Counted from the first letter of the stretch, positions 14,301 through 27,646 are shown. The stretch: DNA of 64,000 nt from Balaenoptera acutorostrata (GCF_949987535.1 NW_026646025.1:186001-250000), one strand, 5' to 3'. The notes: a model not told the origin generated them from the letters alone. Numbers and translations are program-made.

Positions 14301-16248
14301 CACTGACCATTTTCATCACATTTCTCTATTGTCATTACATTTCCCCATTCCCCTTTCTTCACAATGCTCCATGATGCCTGTCATCACAATGCTCCATGGC
14401 TTTTGTTATCACAATGCTCCAGCATCAGTTTCATCACAATACTCCATCCCCCTTGTCATCACTGTGCACAATGAAACCTCTCGTTACAATGCTCCATGAC
14501 ACTTGTCGTCACAATGCTCCATGGCCCTTGTCATCACAATGCTCCAGAATTCTTGTCATCACAATGTTCCATGACCATGTCATCACAATTCTCCATGGCC
14601 ATTGTCATCACAATGCTCCAGAATTCTTGTCATCACAATGCTCCATGGCCATTGTCATCACAATGCTCCAGATTTCTTGTCATCACAATGTTCCATGACC
14701 GTGTCATCACAATGCTCCAGATTTCTTGTCATCACAATGCTCCATGACACTTGTCATCACAATGCTCCATGGCCTTGTCAAAACAGTGATCCAGAATTCT
14801 TGTCATCACAATGTTCGATGACGATGTCATCACAATTCTCCATGGCACTTGTCATCACAATGCTCCAGAATTTTTTCATCAAAATGTTCCATGACCGTGT
14901 CATCACAATGCTCCAAATTCTTCTCATCACAATGTTCCATGACCGTGTCATCACAATGCTCCATGGCCCTTGACATCACAATGCTCCAGAATTCTTGTCA
15001 TCTCAAAGTTCCATGACCGTGACATCACAATGCTACATGACCCTGGTCATCACAGTTCTTCATGACCTTTGTCATCACAATGCTCTATGTCGCTTTACAT
15101 CACAATTCTCAATGACCACTTTAATCACTCTGCTCGCTGACCATTTTCATCACATTTCTCTATTGTCATTACAATTCCCCATGGCCCCTTTCTTCACAAT
15201 GCTCCATGATGCCTGTCATCACAATGCTCCATGGCTTTTGTTATCACAATGCTCCAGGACCAGTTTCATCACAATACTCCATCCCCCGTGTCATCACGGT
15301 GCACAATGAAACTTCTCATTACAATGCTCCATGACACTTGTCATCACAATGCTCCATGGCCCTTGTCATCACAATGCTCCAGAATTCTTGTTATCACAAT
15401 GATCCATGACCGTGTCATCACAATGCTCCATGGCCCTTGTCATCACAATCCTCCAGATTTCTTGTCATCACAATGTTCCATGACCGTGTTATCACAATGC
15501 TCCATGGTCCTTGTCATCACAATGCTCCAGAATTCTTGTCATCACAATGTTCCGTGACCGTGTCATCCCAATGCTCCATGGCCCTTGTCATCACAATGAT
15601 TTAGAATTCTTGTCATCACTATGTTCCATGACCTTGTCATCACAAGTCTCCATGGCCCTTGTCATCACAATGCTCCAGAATTCTTTTCATCACAATCTTC
15701 CATTACCATGTCATCACAATGCTCCATGGACTTTGTCATCACAATGCTCCAGAATTCTTGTCATCACAATGTTCCATGACCGTGTCATCACAATGCTACA
15801 TGACCCTGGTCATCACATTTCTCCATGACTTTTGTGATCACAATGCTCTATGACGCTTTTCATCACAATTCTCAAAGACCACTTTAATCACTATGCTCGC
15901 TGACCATTTTCATTACATTTCTCTAATGTCATTACAATTCCCCATTGCCCCTTTCTTTACAATGCTCCATCATGCCTGTCATCACAATGCTCCATGGCTT
16001 TTGTTATCAGAATGCTCCAGGACCAGTTTCATCACAATACTCCATCCCACATGTCATCACGGTGCACAATGAAACCTTTCATTACAATGCTCCATGACAC
16101 TTGCCATCACAATGCTCCAGAATACTTGTCATCACGTTCCATGACCATGTCATCACAATTCTCCATGGCCATTGTCATCGCAATGCTCCAGAATTCTTGT
16201 CATCACAATGCTCCATGGCCATTGTCATCACAATGCTCCAGATTTCTT
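8321..16248 (+). repeat. 8.32-kb superunit, copy 2 with 391-bp deletion
   Basis: This copy aligns to copy 1 with an offset of 8,320, changing to 8,319 after a single C is lost in the TTTCCCC run near 9,091, and to 7,928 after position 14,739. The last step is a 391-bp deletion: sequence matching about 6,420-6,810 of copy 1 is missing, and the junction lies inside a monomer, so it looks like exchange between misaligned monomers (about 16 units lost, including one anchor block). Apart from that the two copies differ by only scattered substitutions, for example G to A in the AAGCTCCGTGG monomer (3,041 area versus 11,350 area). Confidence 0.92.
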
Positions 16249-16441
16249 GTCATCACAATGTTCCATGACCGTGTCATCACAAAGCTCCATGGCACTTGTC
16301 ATCACAATGCTCCAGAATTCTTGTCATCACAATGTTCCATGGCCCTTTTCATCACAATGCTCCAGATTCGTTTCATCACAATGTTCCGTGACCGTGTCAT
16401 CAAAATGCAACATGACCCTGGTCATCACAGTTCTCCATGAC
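16249..16441 (+). repeat. 8.32-kb superunit, start of copy 3 (truncated)
   Basis: The first about 190 bp of the superunit appear a third time, including the diagnostic AAGCTCCATGGCAC and CCAGATTCG monomers. Similarity to copy 2 ends around 16,441, where CTTTG of copy 2 is replaced by CGTCTG and a different anchor subtype follows. The third copy was therefore broken or overwritten by exchange with another higher-order unit. Confidence 0.85.
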
Positions 16442-18660
16442 GTCTGTCATCACAATGCTCTATATCGCTTTTCATCACAATTCTCAATGACCACTTTAAT
16501 CACTATGCTCGCTGACCATTTTCATCACATTTCTCTATTGTCATTAAAATTCCCCATGGCCCCTTTCTTCACAATGCTCCATGATGACTGTAATCACAAT
16601 GCTCCATGGCTTTTGTTATCACAATGCTCCAGGACCAGTTTCATCACAATACTCCATCCCCTATGTCATCACCTTGCACAATGAAATCTTTCATTACAAT
16701 GTTCCATGACACTTGTCATCACAATGCTCCATGGCCCTTGTCATAACAATGCTCCAGAATTCTTGTCATCACAATGTTCCATGACCATGTCATCACAATT
16801 CTCCATGGCCCGTGTCATCATAATGCTCTAGAATTCTTGTCATCACAAAGTTCCATAACCGTGTCATCACAATGCTACATGACCCTGGTTATCACAGTTC
16901 TCCATGACCTTTGTCATCACAAAGCTGTATGTCGCTTTTCATCACAATTCTCAAAGACAACTTTAATCACTATGCTCGCTGACCATTTTCCTCACATTTC
17001 TCTATTGTCATTACATTTCCCCATTCCCCTTTCTTCACAATGCTCCATGATGCCTGTCATCACAATGCTCCATGGCTTTTGTTATCACAATGCTCCAGCA
17101 CCAGTTTCATCACAATACTCCATCCCCCTTGTCATCACTGTGCACAATGAAACCTCTCGTTACAATGCTCCATGACACTTGTCGTCACAATGCTCCATGG
17201 CCCTTGTCATCACAATGCTCCAGAATTCTTGTCATCACAATGCTCCATGGCCATTGTCATCACAATGCTCCAGATTTCTTGTCATCACAATGTTCCATGA
17301 CCGTGTCATCACAATTCTCTAGATTTCTTGTCATCACAATGTTCCATGACCGTGTCATCACAAACCTCCATGGCCGTTGTCATCACAATGCTCAAGAATT
17401 CTTGTCATCCCAAAGTTCCATGACGATGTTATCACAGTTCTCAATGACCACTTTAATCACTATGCTCGCTGACAATTTTCATCACCTTTCTCTATTGTCA
17501 TTACAATTCCACATGGCCCCTTTCTTCACAAAGCTCCATGATGCCTGTCATCACAATGCTCCATGGCTTTTATTATCACAATGCTCCAGGACCAGTTTCA
17601 TCAAAATACTCCATCTCCCTTGTCACCACAGTGCACAATGAAACCTTTCATTACAATTCTCCATGGCCCTTGTCATCACAATGCTCCAGAATTCTTGTCA
17701 TCACAATGTTCCATGACCATGTCATCACAATTCTCCATGGCCCTTGTCATAACAATGCTCCAGAATTCTTGCAATCACAATGTTCCATGACCGTGTCATC
17801 ACAATGCTCAATAATTCTTGTCATCACAATGTTCCATGACCGTGTCATCACAATGCTACATTACACTGTTTATCACAGTTCTCCATGACCTTTGTCATCA
17901 CAATGCTCTATGTCACTTTTCATCACAATTCTAAAAGACCACTTTAATCACTATGCTCGCTGACCATTTTCCTCACATTTCTCTATTGTCATTAAAATTC
18001 CCCATTGCCCCTTTCTTTACAATGCTCCATTATGCCTGTCATCACAATGCTCCATGGCTTTTGTTATCAGAATGCTCCAGGACCAGTTTCATCACAATAC
18101 TCCATCCCACATGTCATCACGGTGCACAATGAAACCTTTCATTACAATGCTCCATTACACTTGTCATCACAATGCTCCATGGCCCTTGTCAACACAGTGC
18201 TCCAGAATTCTTGTCATCACAATGTTCCATTACCATGTCATCACAATTCTCCATGTCATTGGCATCACAAGCTCCAGAATTCTTGTCATCAGAATGTTCC
18301 ATGACCGTGTCATCACAATGCTCCATAATTCTTCTCATCACAATGTTCCATGACCGTGTCATCACAATGCTACATGACCCTTGTCATCACAGTTCTCCAT
18401 GACATTTGTCATCACAATGCTCTATGTCGCTTTTCATCACAATTCTAAATGACCACTTTCATCATTATACTCGCTGACCATTTTCATCATATTTCTCTAG
18501 TGTCATTACATTTCCCCATTCCCCTTTCTTCACAATGCTCCATGATGCCTGTCATCACAATGCTCCATGGCTTTTGTTATCACAATGCTCCCCGACCAGT
18601 TTCATCACAATTCTCCATCCCCTTTGTCATCATTGTGCACAATGAAACCTTTCATTAAAA
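16442..18660 (+). repeat. Mosaic of higher-order units
   Basis: Anchor blocks begin near 16,489, 16,956, 17,446, 17,937 and 18,451, each of a different subtype. No single superunit explains the order. The 17,366-18,321 part is repeated 6,195 bp downstream. A diagnostic two-base loss (GCATCACAAGCTCC instead of GCATCACAATGCTCC) appears near 18,263 and links this part to 24.5, 34.5, 47.3, 50.2, 57.6, 59.3 and 61.1 kb. No gene is seen. Confidence 0.8.
17366..18321 (+). repeat. 956-bp segment, copy 1 (partner at 23,561)
   Basis: This segment aligns to 23,561-24,516 with a constant offset of 6,195 and few differences. Both copies carry the unusual CAATGCTCAAGAATTC monomer and the variants TTTTATTATCACAATG, CCATCTCCC and TACATTACACTG. 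Left and right flanks differ, so this is a discrete duplicated piece. Confidence 0.85.
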
Positions 18661-19225
18661 TGCTCCATGACACTAGTCATCACAATACTCCATGGCCTTT
18701 ATCGTCACAATGCTCCCATGCACTTTTCATCACGATGTTCCATGAATACTTTCATCACATTGCTCCATGACCATTGTCATCACAATAGTCCATACCCTTG
18801 TCAACGCAATGCTGCATAATCCCTGTCATCACAATTCTCCATGACTGCTGTCATCACAATAATCCAGGACAATTTTCATCACAGTGCTTCATGCCCCCAG
18901 TCATCACAGTGCTCCATGATACCTTTCATCACAATTCCTAGATGATCAATGTCATCACAATGCCCCATGACACTTGTCATCACAATTCGCTATGACCCTT
19001 GTCATCACAATACTCGATGAACCGTGTCATCACAGTGTTCCAGGACACATGTCATCACAATGATCCATGTCTACTTCCATCACAATGCTCCAATACCCCT
19101 GTCATCACAATGCTCCATGGCAACTGTTATCATATTGCTCCATGATCTCTTTCATCACAATGCTCCATGACCACTGTCATCACCATGACTCATAACGGCT
19201 CTCATCTCAATGCTCCATGGTCCCT
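18661..19225 (+). repeat. Diverged monomer island
   Basis: About 23 monomers keep the 24-25 bp period and the TCATCACAATG core, but nearly every one differs from all others in the window. Examples are CTCCCATGCACTTT, CATAATCCCTG, CCAGGACAATTTT, CATGCCCCCAG, TTCCTAGATGATCAATG, CAATTCGCTATG and CAATACTCGATGAACC. There is no anchor block, no 74-bp trimer register and no exit block. GAATTC is absent from 18,277 to 19,317. I found no second copy in this window. It looks like unhomogenised ancestral or edge-type satellite trapped within the array. An alternative is import of monomers from another subfamily. Confidence 0.85.
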
Positions 19226-19799
19226 TTCATCACAATGCTCCAGATTACTTGTCATCACAATGTTCCATGACCGTTTCAAAACAATGCTCCATGGCCCTTG
19301 TCATCACAATGCTCCAGAATTCTTGTCATCACAATGTTCCATGATCGTGTCATCACAATGCCTCATGGCCCTTGTCATCACAATGCTCCAGATTTCTTTT
19401 CATCACAATGTTCCATGACCGTGTCATCACATTTCTCCATGGCCTTTGTCATCACAATGCTCCAGAATTCTTGTCATCACAATGTTCCATGACCGTGTCA
19501 TCACAATGCTACATGACCCTGGTCATCACAGTTCTCCATGACCTTTGTCATCACAATGCTCTATGACGCTTTTCATCACAATTCTCAAAGACCACTTTAA
19601 TCACTATGCTCGCTGACCATTTTCATCACATTTCTCTATTGTCATTACAATTCCCCATTGCCCCTTTCTTCACAATGCTCCATGATGCCTGTCGTCACAA
19701 TGCTCCATGGCTTTTGTTATCAGAATGCTCCAGGACCAGTTTCATCACAATTCTCCATCCCACATTTCATCACGGTGCACAATGAAACCTTTCATTACA

Positions 19800-20770
19800 A
19801 TGCTCCATGACACTTGTCATCACAATGCTCCATGGCCCTTGTCATCACAATGTTCCATGACCGTGTCATCACAATTCTCCATGGCCTTTGTCATCACAAT
19901 GCTCCAGAATTCTTGTCATTAAAATGTTCCATGACCGTGTCATCACAATGCTACATGACCCTGGTCATCACAGTTCTCCATGACCTTTGTTATCACAATG
20001 CTCTATGCCGCTTTTCATCACAATTCTCAATGACCACTTTAATCACTATGCTCGCTGACCATTTTCATCACATTTCTCTATTGTTATTACAATTCCCCAT
20101 GACCCCTTTCTTCACAATGCTCCAGGATGCCTGTCATCACAGTGCTCTATGGCTTTTGTTATCACAATCCTCGAGGACTTGTTTCATCACAATACTCCAT
20201 CCCCCTTGTCATCACGGTGCACAATGAAACCTCTCATTACAATGCTCCATGACACTTGTCATCACAATGCTCCATGGCCCTTGTCAAAACAGTGATCCAG
20301 AATTATTGTCATCACAATGTTCCATGACGATGTCATCACAATTCTCCATGGCACTTGTCATCACAATGCTCCAGAATTCTTGTCATCACAATGTTCCATG
20401 ACCGTGTCATCACAATGCTCCAAATTCTTCTCATCACAATGTTCCATGACCGTGTCATCACAATGCTCCAAATTCTTCTCATCACAATGTTCCATGATCG
20501 TGTCATCACAATGCCGCAAGGCCCTTGTCATCACAATGCTCCAGATTTCTTTTCATCACAATGTTCCATGACCGTGTCATCACAATGCTCCATGGCCCTT
20601 GTCATCACAATGCTCCAGAATTCTTGTCATCACAATGTTCCATGACCGTGTCATCACAATGCTACATGACCCTGGTCATCACAGTTCTCCATGACGTTTC
20701 TCATCACAATGCTCTATATCGCTTTTCATCACAATTCTAAATGACCACTTTAATCACTATGCTCGCTGAC
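19800..20770 (+). repeat. 0.97-kb segment shared with 59.7 and 61.9 kb
   Basis: The segment aligns to 59,734-60,704 with an offset of 39,934, and to about 61,890-62,860. All three carry rare variants: CTCGAGGAC(C/T)TGTTTC in the anchor, GTTATTACAATTCCCCATGACC, and two successive CTCCAAATTCTTCTC monomers. Flanks differ at both ends. Confidence 0.85.
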
Positions 20771-23560
20771 CATTTTCCTCACATTGCTCTATTGTCATTA
20801 CAATTCCCCATTGCCCCTTTCTTTACAATGCTCCATGATGCCTGTCATCACAATGCTCCATGGCTTTTGTTATCAAAATGCTCCAGGACCAGTTTCATCA
20901 CAATACTCCATCCCACATGTCATCACGGTGCACAATGAACCATTTCATTACAATGCTACATGACACTTGTCATCACAATGCTCCAGAATTCTTGTCATCA
21001 CAATGCTCCATGGCCATTGTCATCACAATGCTCCAGATTTCTTGTCATCACAATGTTCCATGACCGTGTCATCACAATGCTCCAGATTTCTTGTCATCAC
21101 AATGTTCCATGACCGTGTCATCACAAAGCTCCTTGGCCCTTGTCATCACAATGCTCCAGAATTCTTGTCATCACAATGTTCCATGACTGTGTCATCACAA
21201 TGCTCCATGGCCCTTGTCATCACAATGCTCCAGAATTCTTGTCATCCCAATGTTCCATGACGATGTTATCACAATTCTCAATGACCACTTTAATCACTAT
21301 GCTCGCTGACAATTTTCATCACCTTTCTCTATTGTCATTACAATTCCACATGGCCCCTTTCTTCACAATGCTCCATGATGCCTGTCATCACAATGCTCCA
21401 TGGCTTTTGTTATCACAATGCTCCAGGACCAGTTTCATCACAAAACTCCATCCCCCTTGTCATCACGGTGCACAATGAAACCTTTCATTACAATGCTCCA
21501 TGACACTTGTCATCACAATGCTCCAGAATTCTTGTCATCACAATGTTCCATGACCATGGCATCACAATTCTCCATGGCCCTTGTCATCACAATGCTCCAG
21601 AATTCTTGTCATCACAATGTTCCATGACTGTGTCATCACAATGCTCTATGGCCCTTGTCATCACAATGCTCCAGATTTCTTGTCATCAAAATGTTCCATG
21701 ACCGTGTCATCACAATGTTCCATGGCCCTTTTCATCACAATGCTCCAGAATTCTTTTCATCACAATGTTCCGTGACCGTGTCATCAAAATGCTACATGAC
21801 CCTGGTCATCACAGTTCCCCATAATCTTTATCAATACAATGTTCTATGTCGCTTTTCATCACAATTTTCAATGACCACTTTAATCAGTATGCCCGCTGAC
21901 CATTTTCATCACATTTATCTATTGTCATTACAATTCCCCATGGCCCCTTTCTTCAGAATGCTCCATGATGCCTGTCATCACAATGCTCCATGGCTTTTGT
22001 TATCACAATGCTCCAGGACCAGTTTCATCACAATACTCCATCCCCCTTGTCACCACAGTGCTTAATGAAACCTTTCATTACAATTCTCCATGGCCCTTTT
22101 CATCACAAAGCTACAGAATTCTTGTCATCACAATGTTCCATGACCGTGTCATCATAATGCTCCATAATTTTTGTCATCACAATGTTTCATGACCGTGTCA
22201 TCACAATGCTACATGACCCTGGTCATCACAGTTCTCCATGACGTTTGTCATCACAATGCTCTATATCGCTTTTCATCACAATTCTAAATGACCACTTTAA
22301 TCACTATGCTCGCTGACCATTTTCATCACATTTCTCTATTGTCATTACAATTCCCCATGGCCCCTTTCTTCACAATGCTCAATGATGCCTGTAATCACAA
22401 TGCTCCATGGCTTTTGTTATCACAATGCTCCAGGACCAGTTTCATCACAATACTCCATCCCCTATGTCATCACCTTGCACAATGAAATCTTTCATTACAA
22501 TGTTCCATGACACTTGTCATCACAATGCTCCATGACCCTTGTCATAACAATGCTCCAGAATTCTTGTCATCACAATGTTCCATGACCATGTCTTCACAAT
22601 TCTCCATGGCCCGTGTCATCACAATGCTCCAGAATTCTTGTCATCACAAAGTTCCATGACCGTTTCATCACAATGCTACATGACCCTGGTTATCACAGTT
22701 CTCCATGACCTTTGTCATCACAAAGCTCTATGTCGCTTTTCATCACAATTCTCAAAGAAAACTTTAATCACTATGCTCGCTGACCATTTTCCTCACATTT
22801 CTCTATTGTCATTACAATTCCCCATTGCCCCTTTCTTTACAATGCTCCATGATGCCTGTCATCACAATGCTCCATGGCTTTTGTTATCAAAAAGCTCCAG
22901 GACCAGTTTCATCACAATACTCCATCGCACATGTCATCACGGTGCACAATGAAACCTTTCATTACAATGCTTCATGACACTTGTCATCACAATGCTCCAG
23001 AATTCGTGTCATCACAATGTTCCATGACCATGTCATCACAATTCTCCATGGCCCGTGTCTTCACAATGCTCCAGAATTGTTGTCATCACAAAGTTCCATG
23101 ACCGTGTCATCACAATGCTACATGACCCTGGTTATCACAGTTCTCCATGACCTTTGTCATCACAAAGCTCTATGTCGCTTTTCATCACAATTCTCAAAGA
23201 CAACTTTAATCACTATTCTCGCTGACCATTTTCCTCTCATTTCTCTATTGTCATTACAATTCCCCATTGCCCCTTTCTTTACAATGCTCCATGATGCCTG
23301 TCATCACAATGCTCCATGGCTTTTGTTATCAAAATGCTCCAGGACCAGTTTCATCACAATAATCCATCCCACATGTCATCACGGCGCACAATGAAACCTT
23401 TCATTACAATGCTCCATGACACTTGTCATCACAATGCTCCATGACACTTGTCATCACAATGCTCCAGAATTCTTGTCATCACAATGTACCATGAGCATGT
23501 CATCAGAATTCTCCATGTCCATTGTCATCACAATTCTCCAGAATTCTTGTCATCACAATG

Positions 23561-24516
23561 CTCCATGGCCGTTGTCATCACAATGCTCAAGAATTCTTGT
23601 CATCCCAATGTTCCATGACGATGTTATCACAGTTCTCAATGACCACTTTAATCACTATGCTCGCTGACAATTTTCATCACCTTTCTCTATTGTCATTACA
23701 ATTCCACATGGCCCCTTTCTTCACAAAGCTCCATGATGCCTGTCATCACAATGCTCCATGGCTTTTATTATCACAATGCTCCAGGACCAGTTTCATCAAA
23801 ATACTCCATCTCCCTTGTCACCACAGTGCACAATGAAACCTTTCATTACAATTCTCCATGGCCCTTGTCATCACAATGCTCCAGAATTCTTGTCATCACA
23901 ATGTTCCATGACCATGTCATCACAATTCTCCATGGCCCTTGTCATAACAATGCTCCAGAATTCTTGCAATCACAATGTTCCATGACCGTGTCATCACAAT
24001 GCTCAATAATTCTTGTCATCACAATGTTCCATGACCGTGTCATCACAATGCTACATTACACTGTTTATCACAGTTCTCCATGACCTTTGTCATCACAATG
24101 CTCTATGTCACTTTTCATCACAATTCTAAAAGACCACTTTAATCACTATGCTCGCTGACCATTTTCCTCACATTTCTCTATTGTCATTAAAATTCCCCAT
24201 TGCCCCTTTCTTTACAATGCTCCATTATACCTGTCATCACAATGCTCCATGGCTTTTGTTATCAGAATGCTCCAGGACCAGTTTCATCACAATACTCCAT
24301 CCCACATGTCATCACGGTGCACAATGAAACCTTTCATTACAATGCTCCATTACACTTGTCATCACAATGCTCCATGGCCCTTGTCAACACAGTGCTCCAG
24401 AATTCTTGTCATCACAATGTTCCATTACCATGTCATCACAATTCTCCATGGCATTGGCATCACAAGCTCCAGAATTCTTGTCATCAGAATGTTCCATGAC
24501 CGTGTCATCACAATGC
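23561..24516 (+). repeat. 956-bp segment, copy 2 (partner at 17,366)
   Basis: This is the partner of 17,366-18,321 at an offset of 6,195. It shares the CTCAAGAATTC monomer and the TACATTACACTG variant. One visible difference is CCATTATACC here against CCATTATGCC in copy 1. Downstream the copy continues into a CTACATGACC exit block, while copy 1 continues into CTCCATAATTC. Confidence 0.85.
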
Positions 24517-27500
24517 TACATGACCCTGGTCATCACAGTTCTCCATGACCTTTGTCATCACAATGCTCTATGTCGCTTTTCATCACAATTCTAAATGACC
24601 ACTTTAATCATTATACTCGCTGACCATTTTCATCACATTTCTCTATTGTCATTACATTTCCCCATTCCCCTTTCTTCACAATGCTCCATGATGCCTGTCA
24701 TCACAATGCTCCATGGCTTTTGTTATCACAATGCTCCAGCACCAGTTTCATCACAATACTCCATCCCCCTTGTCATCACTGTGCACAATGAAACCTCTCG
24801 TTACAATGCTCCATGACACTTGTCATCACAATGCTCCAGAATACTTGTCATCATGTTCCATGACCATGTCTTCACAATTCTCCATGGCCATTGTCATCAC
24901 AATGCTCCAGAATTCTTGTCATCACAATGCTCCATGGCCATTGTCATCACAGTGCTCCAGATTTCTTGTCATCACAATGTTCCATGACCGTGTCATCACA
25001 ATGCTCCAGATTTCTTGTCATCACAATGTTCCATGACCGTGTCATCACAAAGCTCGGTGGCCCTTGTCATCACAATGCTCCAGAATTCTTGTCATCACAA
25101 TGTTCCATGACTGTGTCATCACAATGCTCCATGGCCCTTGTCATCACAATGCTCCAGAATTCTTGTCATCCCAATGTTCCATGACGATGTTATCACAATT
25201 CTCAATGACCACTTTAATCACTATGCTCGCTGACAATTTTCATCACCTTTCTCTATTGTCACTACAATTCCACATGGCCACTTTCTTCACAATGCCCCAT
25301 GATGCCTGTCATCACAATGGTCCATGGCTTTTGTTATCACAATGCTCCAGGACCTGATTCATCACAATACTCCATCCCCCTTGTCATCACTGTGCACAAT
25401 GAAACCTCTCATTACAATGCTCCATGACACTTGTCATCACAATGCTCCATGGCCTTGTCAAAACAGTGATCCAGAATTCTTGTCATCACAATGTTCCATG
25501 ACGATGTCATCACAATTCTCCATGGCACTTGTCATCACAATGCTCCAGAATTTTTTCATCACAATTTTCCATGACCGTGTCATCACAATGCTCCAAATTC
25601 TTCTCATCACAATGTTCCATGACCGTGTCATCACAATGCTCCATGGCCCTTGTCATCACAATGCTCCAGAATTCTTGTCATCACAATGTTCCATGACCGT
25701 GACATCACAATGCTACATGACCCTGGTCATCACAGTTCTTCATGACCTTTGTCATCACAATGCTCTATGTCGCTTTTCATCACAATTCTCAATTACCACT
25801 TTAATCATGCTGCTCGCTGACCATTTTCATCACATTTCTCTATTGTCATTACAATTCCCCATGGCCCCTTTCTTTACAATGCTCCATCATGCCTGTCATC
25901 ACAATGCTCCATGGCTTTTGTTATCAGAATGCTCCAGGACCAGTTTCATCACAATACTCCATCCCACATGTCATCACGGTGCACAATGAAACCTTTCATT
26001 ACAATGCTCCATGACACTTGTCATTACAATGCTCCAGAATACTTGTCATCACGTTCCATGACCATGTCATCACAATTCTCCATGGCCATTGTCATCGCAA
26101 TGCTCCAGAATTCTTGTCATCACAATGCTCCATGGCCATTGTCATCACAATGCTCCAGATTTCTTGTCATCACAATGTTCCATGACCGTGTCATCACAAT
26201 GCTCCAGATTTCTTGTCATCACAATGTTCCATGACCGTGTCATCACAAAGCTCCATGGCCCTTGTCATCACAATGCTCCAGAATTCTTGTCATCACAGTG
26301 TTCCATGACTGTGTCATCACAATGCTCCATGGCTCTTGTCATCACAATGCTCCAGAATTCTTGTCATCCCAATGTTCCATGACGATGTTATCACAATTCT
26401 CAATGACCACTTTAATCACTATGCTCGCTGACAATTTTCATCACCTTTCTCTATTGTCATTACAATTCCACATGGCCCCTTTCTTCACAATGCTCCATGA
26501 TGCCTGTCATCACAATGCTCCATGGTTTTTGTTATCACAATGCTCCAGGACCAGATCCATCACAATACTCCATCACCCTTGTCATCACGGTGCACAATGA
26601 AACCTTTCATTACAATGCTCCATGACACTTGTCATCACAATGCTCCAGAATTCTTGTCATCACAATGTTCCATGACCATGGCATCACAATTCTCCATGGC
26701 CCTTGTCATCACAATGCTCCAGAATTCTTGTCATCACAATGTTCCATGACCGTGTCATCACAATGCTCTATGGCCCTTGTCATCACAATGCTCCAGATTT
26801 CTTGTCATCAAAATGTTCCATGACCGTGTCATCACAATGTTCCATGGCCCTTTTCATCACAATGCTCCAGATTCGTTTCATCACAATGTTCCGTGACCGT
26901 GTCATCAAAATGCTACATGACCCTGGTCATCACAGTTCTCCATGACCTTTATCAATTCAATGTTCTATGTCGCTTTTCATCACAATTTTCAATGACCACT
27001 TTAATCAGTATGCTCGCTGAATATTTTCATCACATTTATCTATTGTCATTACAATTCCCCATGGCCCCTTTCTTCAGAATGCTCCATGATGCCTGTCATC
27101 ACAATGGTCCATGACTTTTGTTATTACAATGCTCCAGGACCAGTTTCATCACAATACTCCATCCCCCTTGTCACCACAGTGCACAATGAAACCTTTCATT
27201 ACAATTCTCCATGGCCCTTTTCATCACAATGCTCCAGAATTCTTGTCATCACAATGTTCCATGACCGTGTCCTCACAATGCTACATGACCCTGGTCATCA
27301 CAGTTCTCCATGACGTCTGTCATCACAATGCTCTATATCGCTTTTCATCACAATTCTAAATGACCACTTTAATCACTATGCTCGCTGACCATTTTCATCA
27401 CATTTCCCTATTGTCATTAAAATTCCCCATGGCCCCTTTCTTCACAATGCTCCATGATGCCTGTAATCACAATGCTCCATGGCTTTTGTTATCACAATGC

Positions 27501-27646
27501 TCCAGGACCAGTTTCATCACAATACTCCATCCCCTATGTCATCACCTTGCACAATGAAATCTTTCATTACAATGTTCCATGACACTTGTCATCACAATGC
27601 TCCATGGCCATTGTCATAACAATGCTCCAGAATTCTTGTCATCACA

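Larger units (their letters stand above)
19226..25869 (+). repeat. Mosaic of higher-order units
   Basis: Regular units resume with anchors near 19,590, 20,032, 20,743, 21,283, 21,873, 22,290, 22,757, 23,199, 23,641, 24,132, 24,597, 25,207 and 25,795. Spacings range from 417 to 711 bp. Parts are shared with elsewhere: 19,800-20,770 with 59.7 and 61.9 kb, 23,561-24,516 with 17.4 kb, and the CCTTGTCAAAACAGTGATCC unit near 25,450 with 6.8 and 14.8 kb. The window's longest open frame (25,324-25,989, 221 codons) lies here, but it is only chained monomers and is not annotated as coding. Confidence 0.8.

Noticed and set aside
18661..19225. Transposon or foreign insertion at the diverged island
   Set aside because: The 24-25 bp period and TCATCAC core continue through the interval, and no terminal repeats or target-site duplications are visible.
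25324..25989. 221-codon open frame as a protein gene
   Set aside because: It consists only of chained satellite monomers, the start is one of many equivalent ATGs, the same peptides occur in other frames, and copies elsewhere are broken by small indels.
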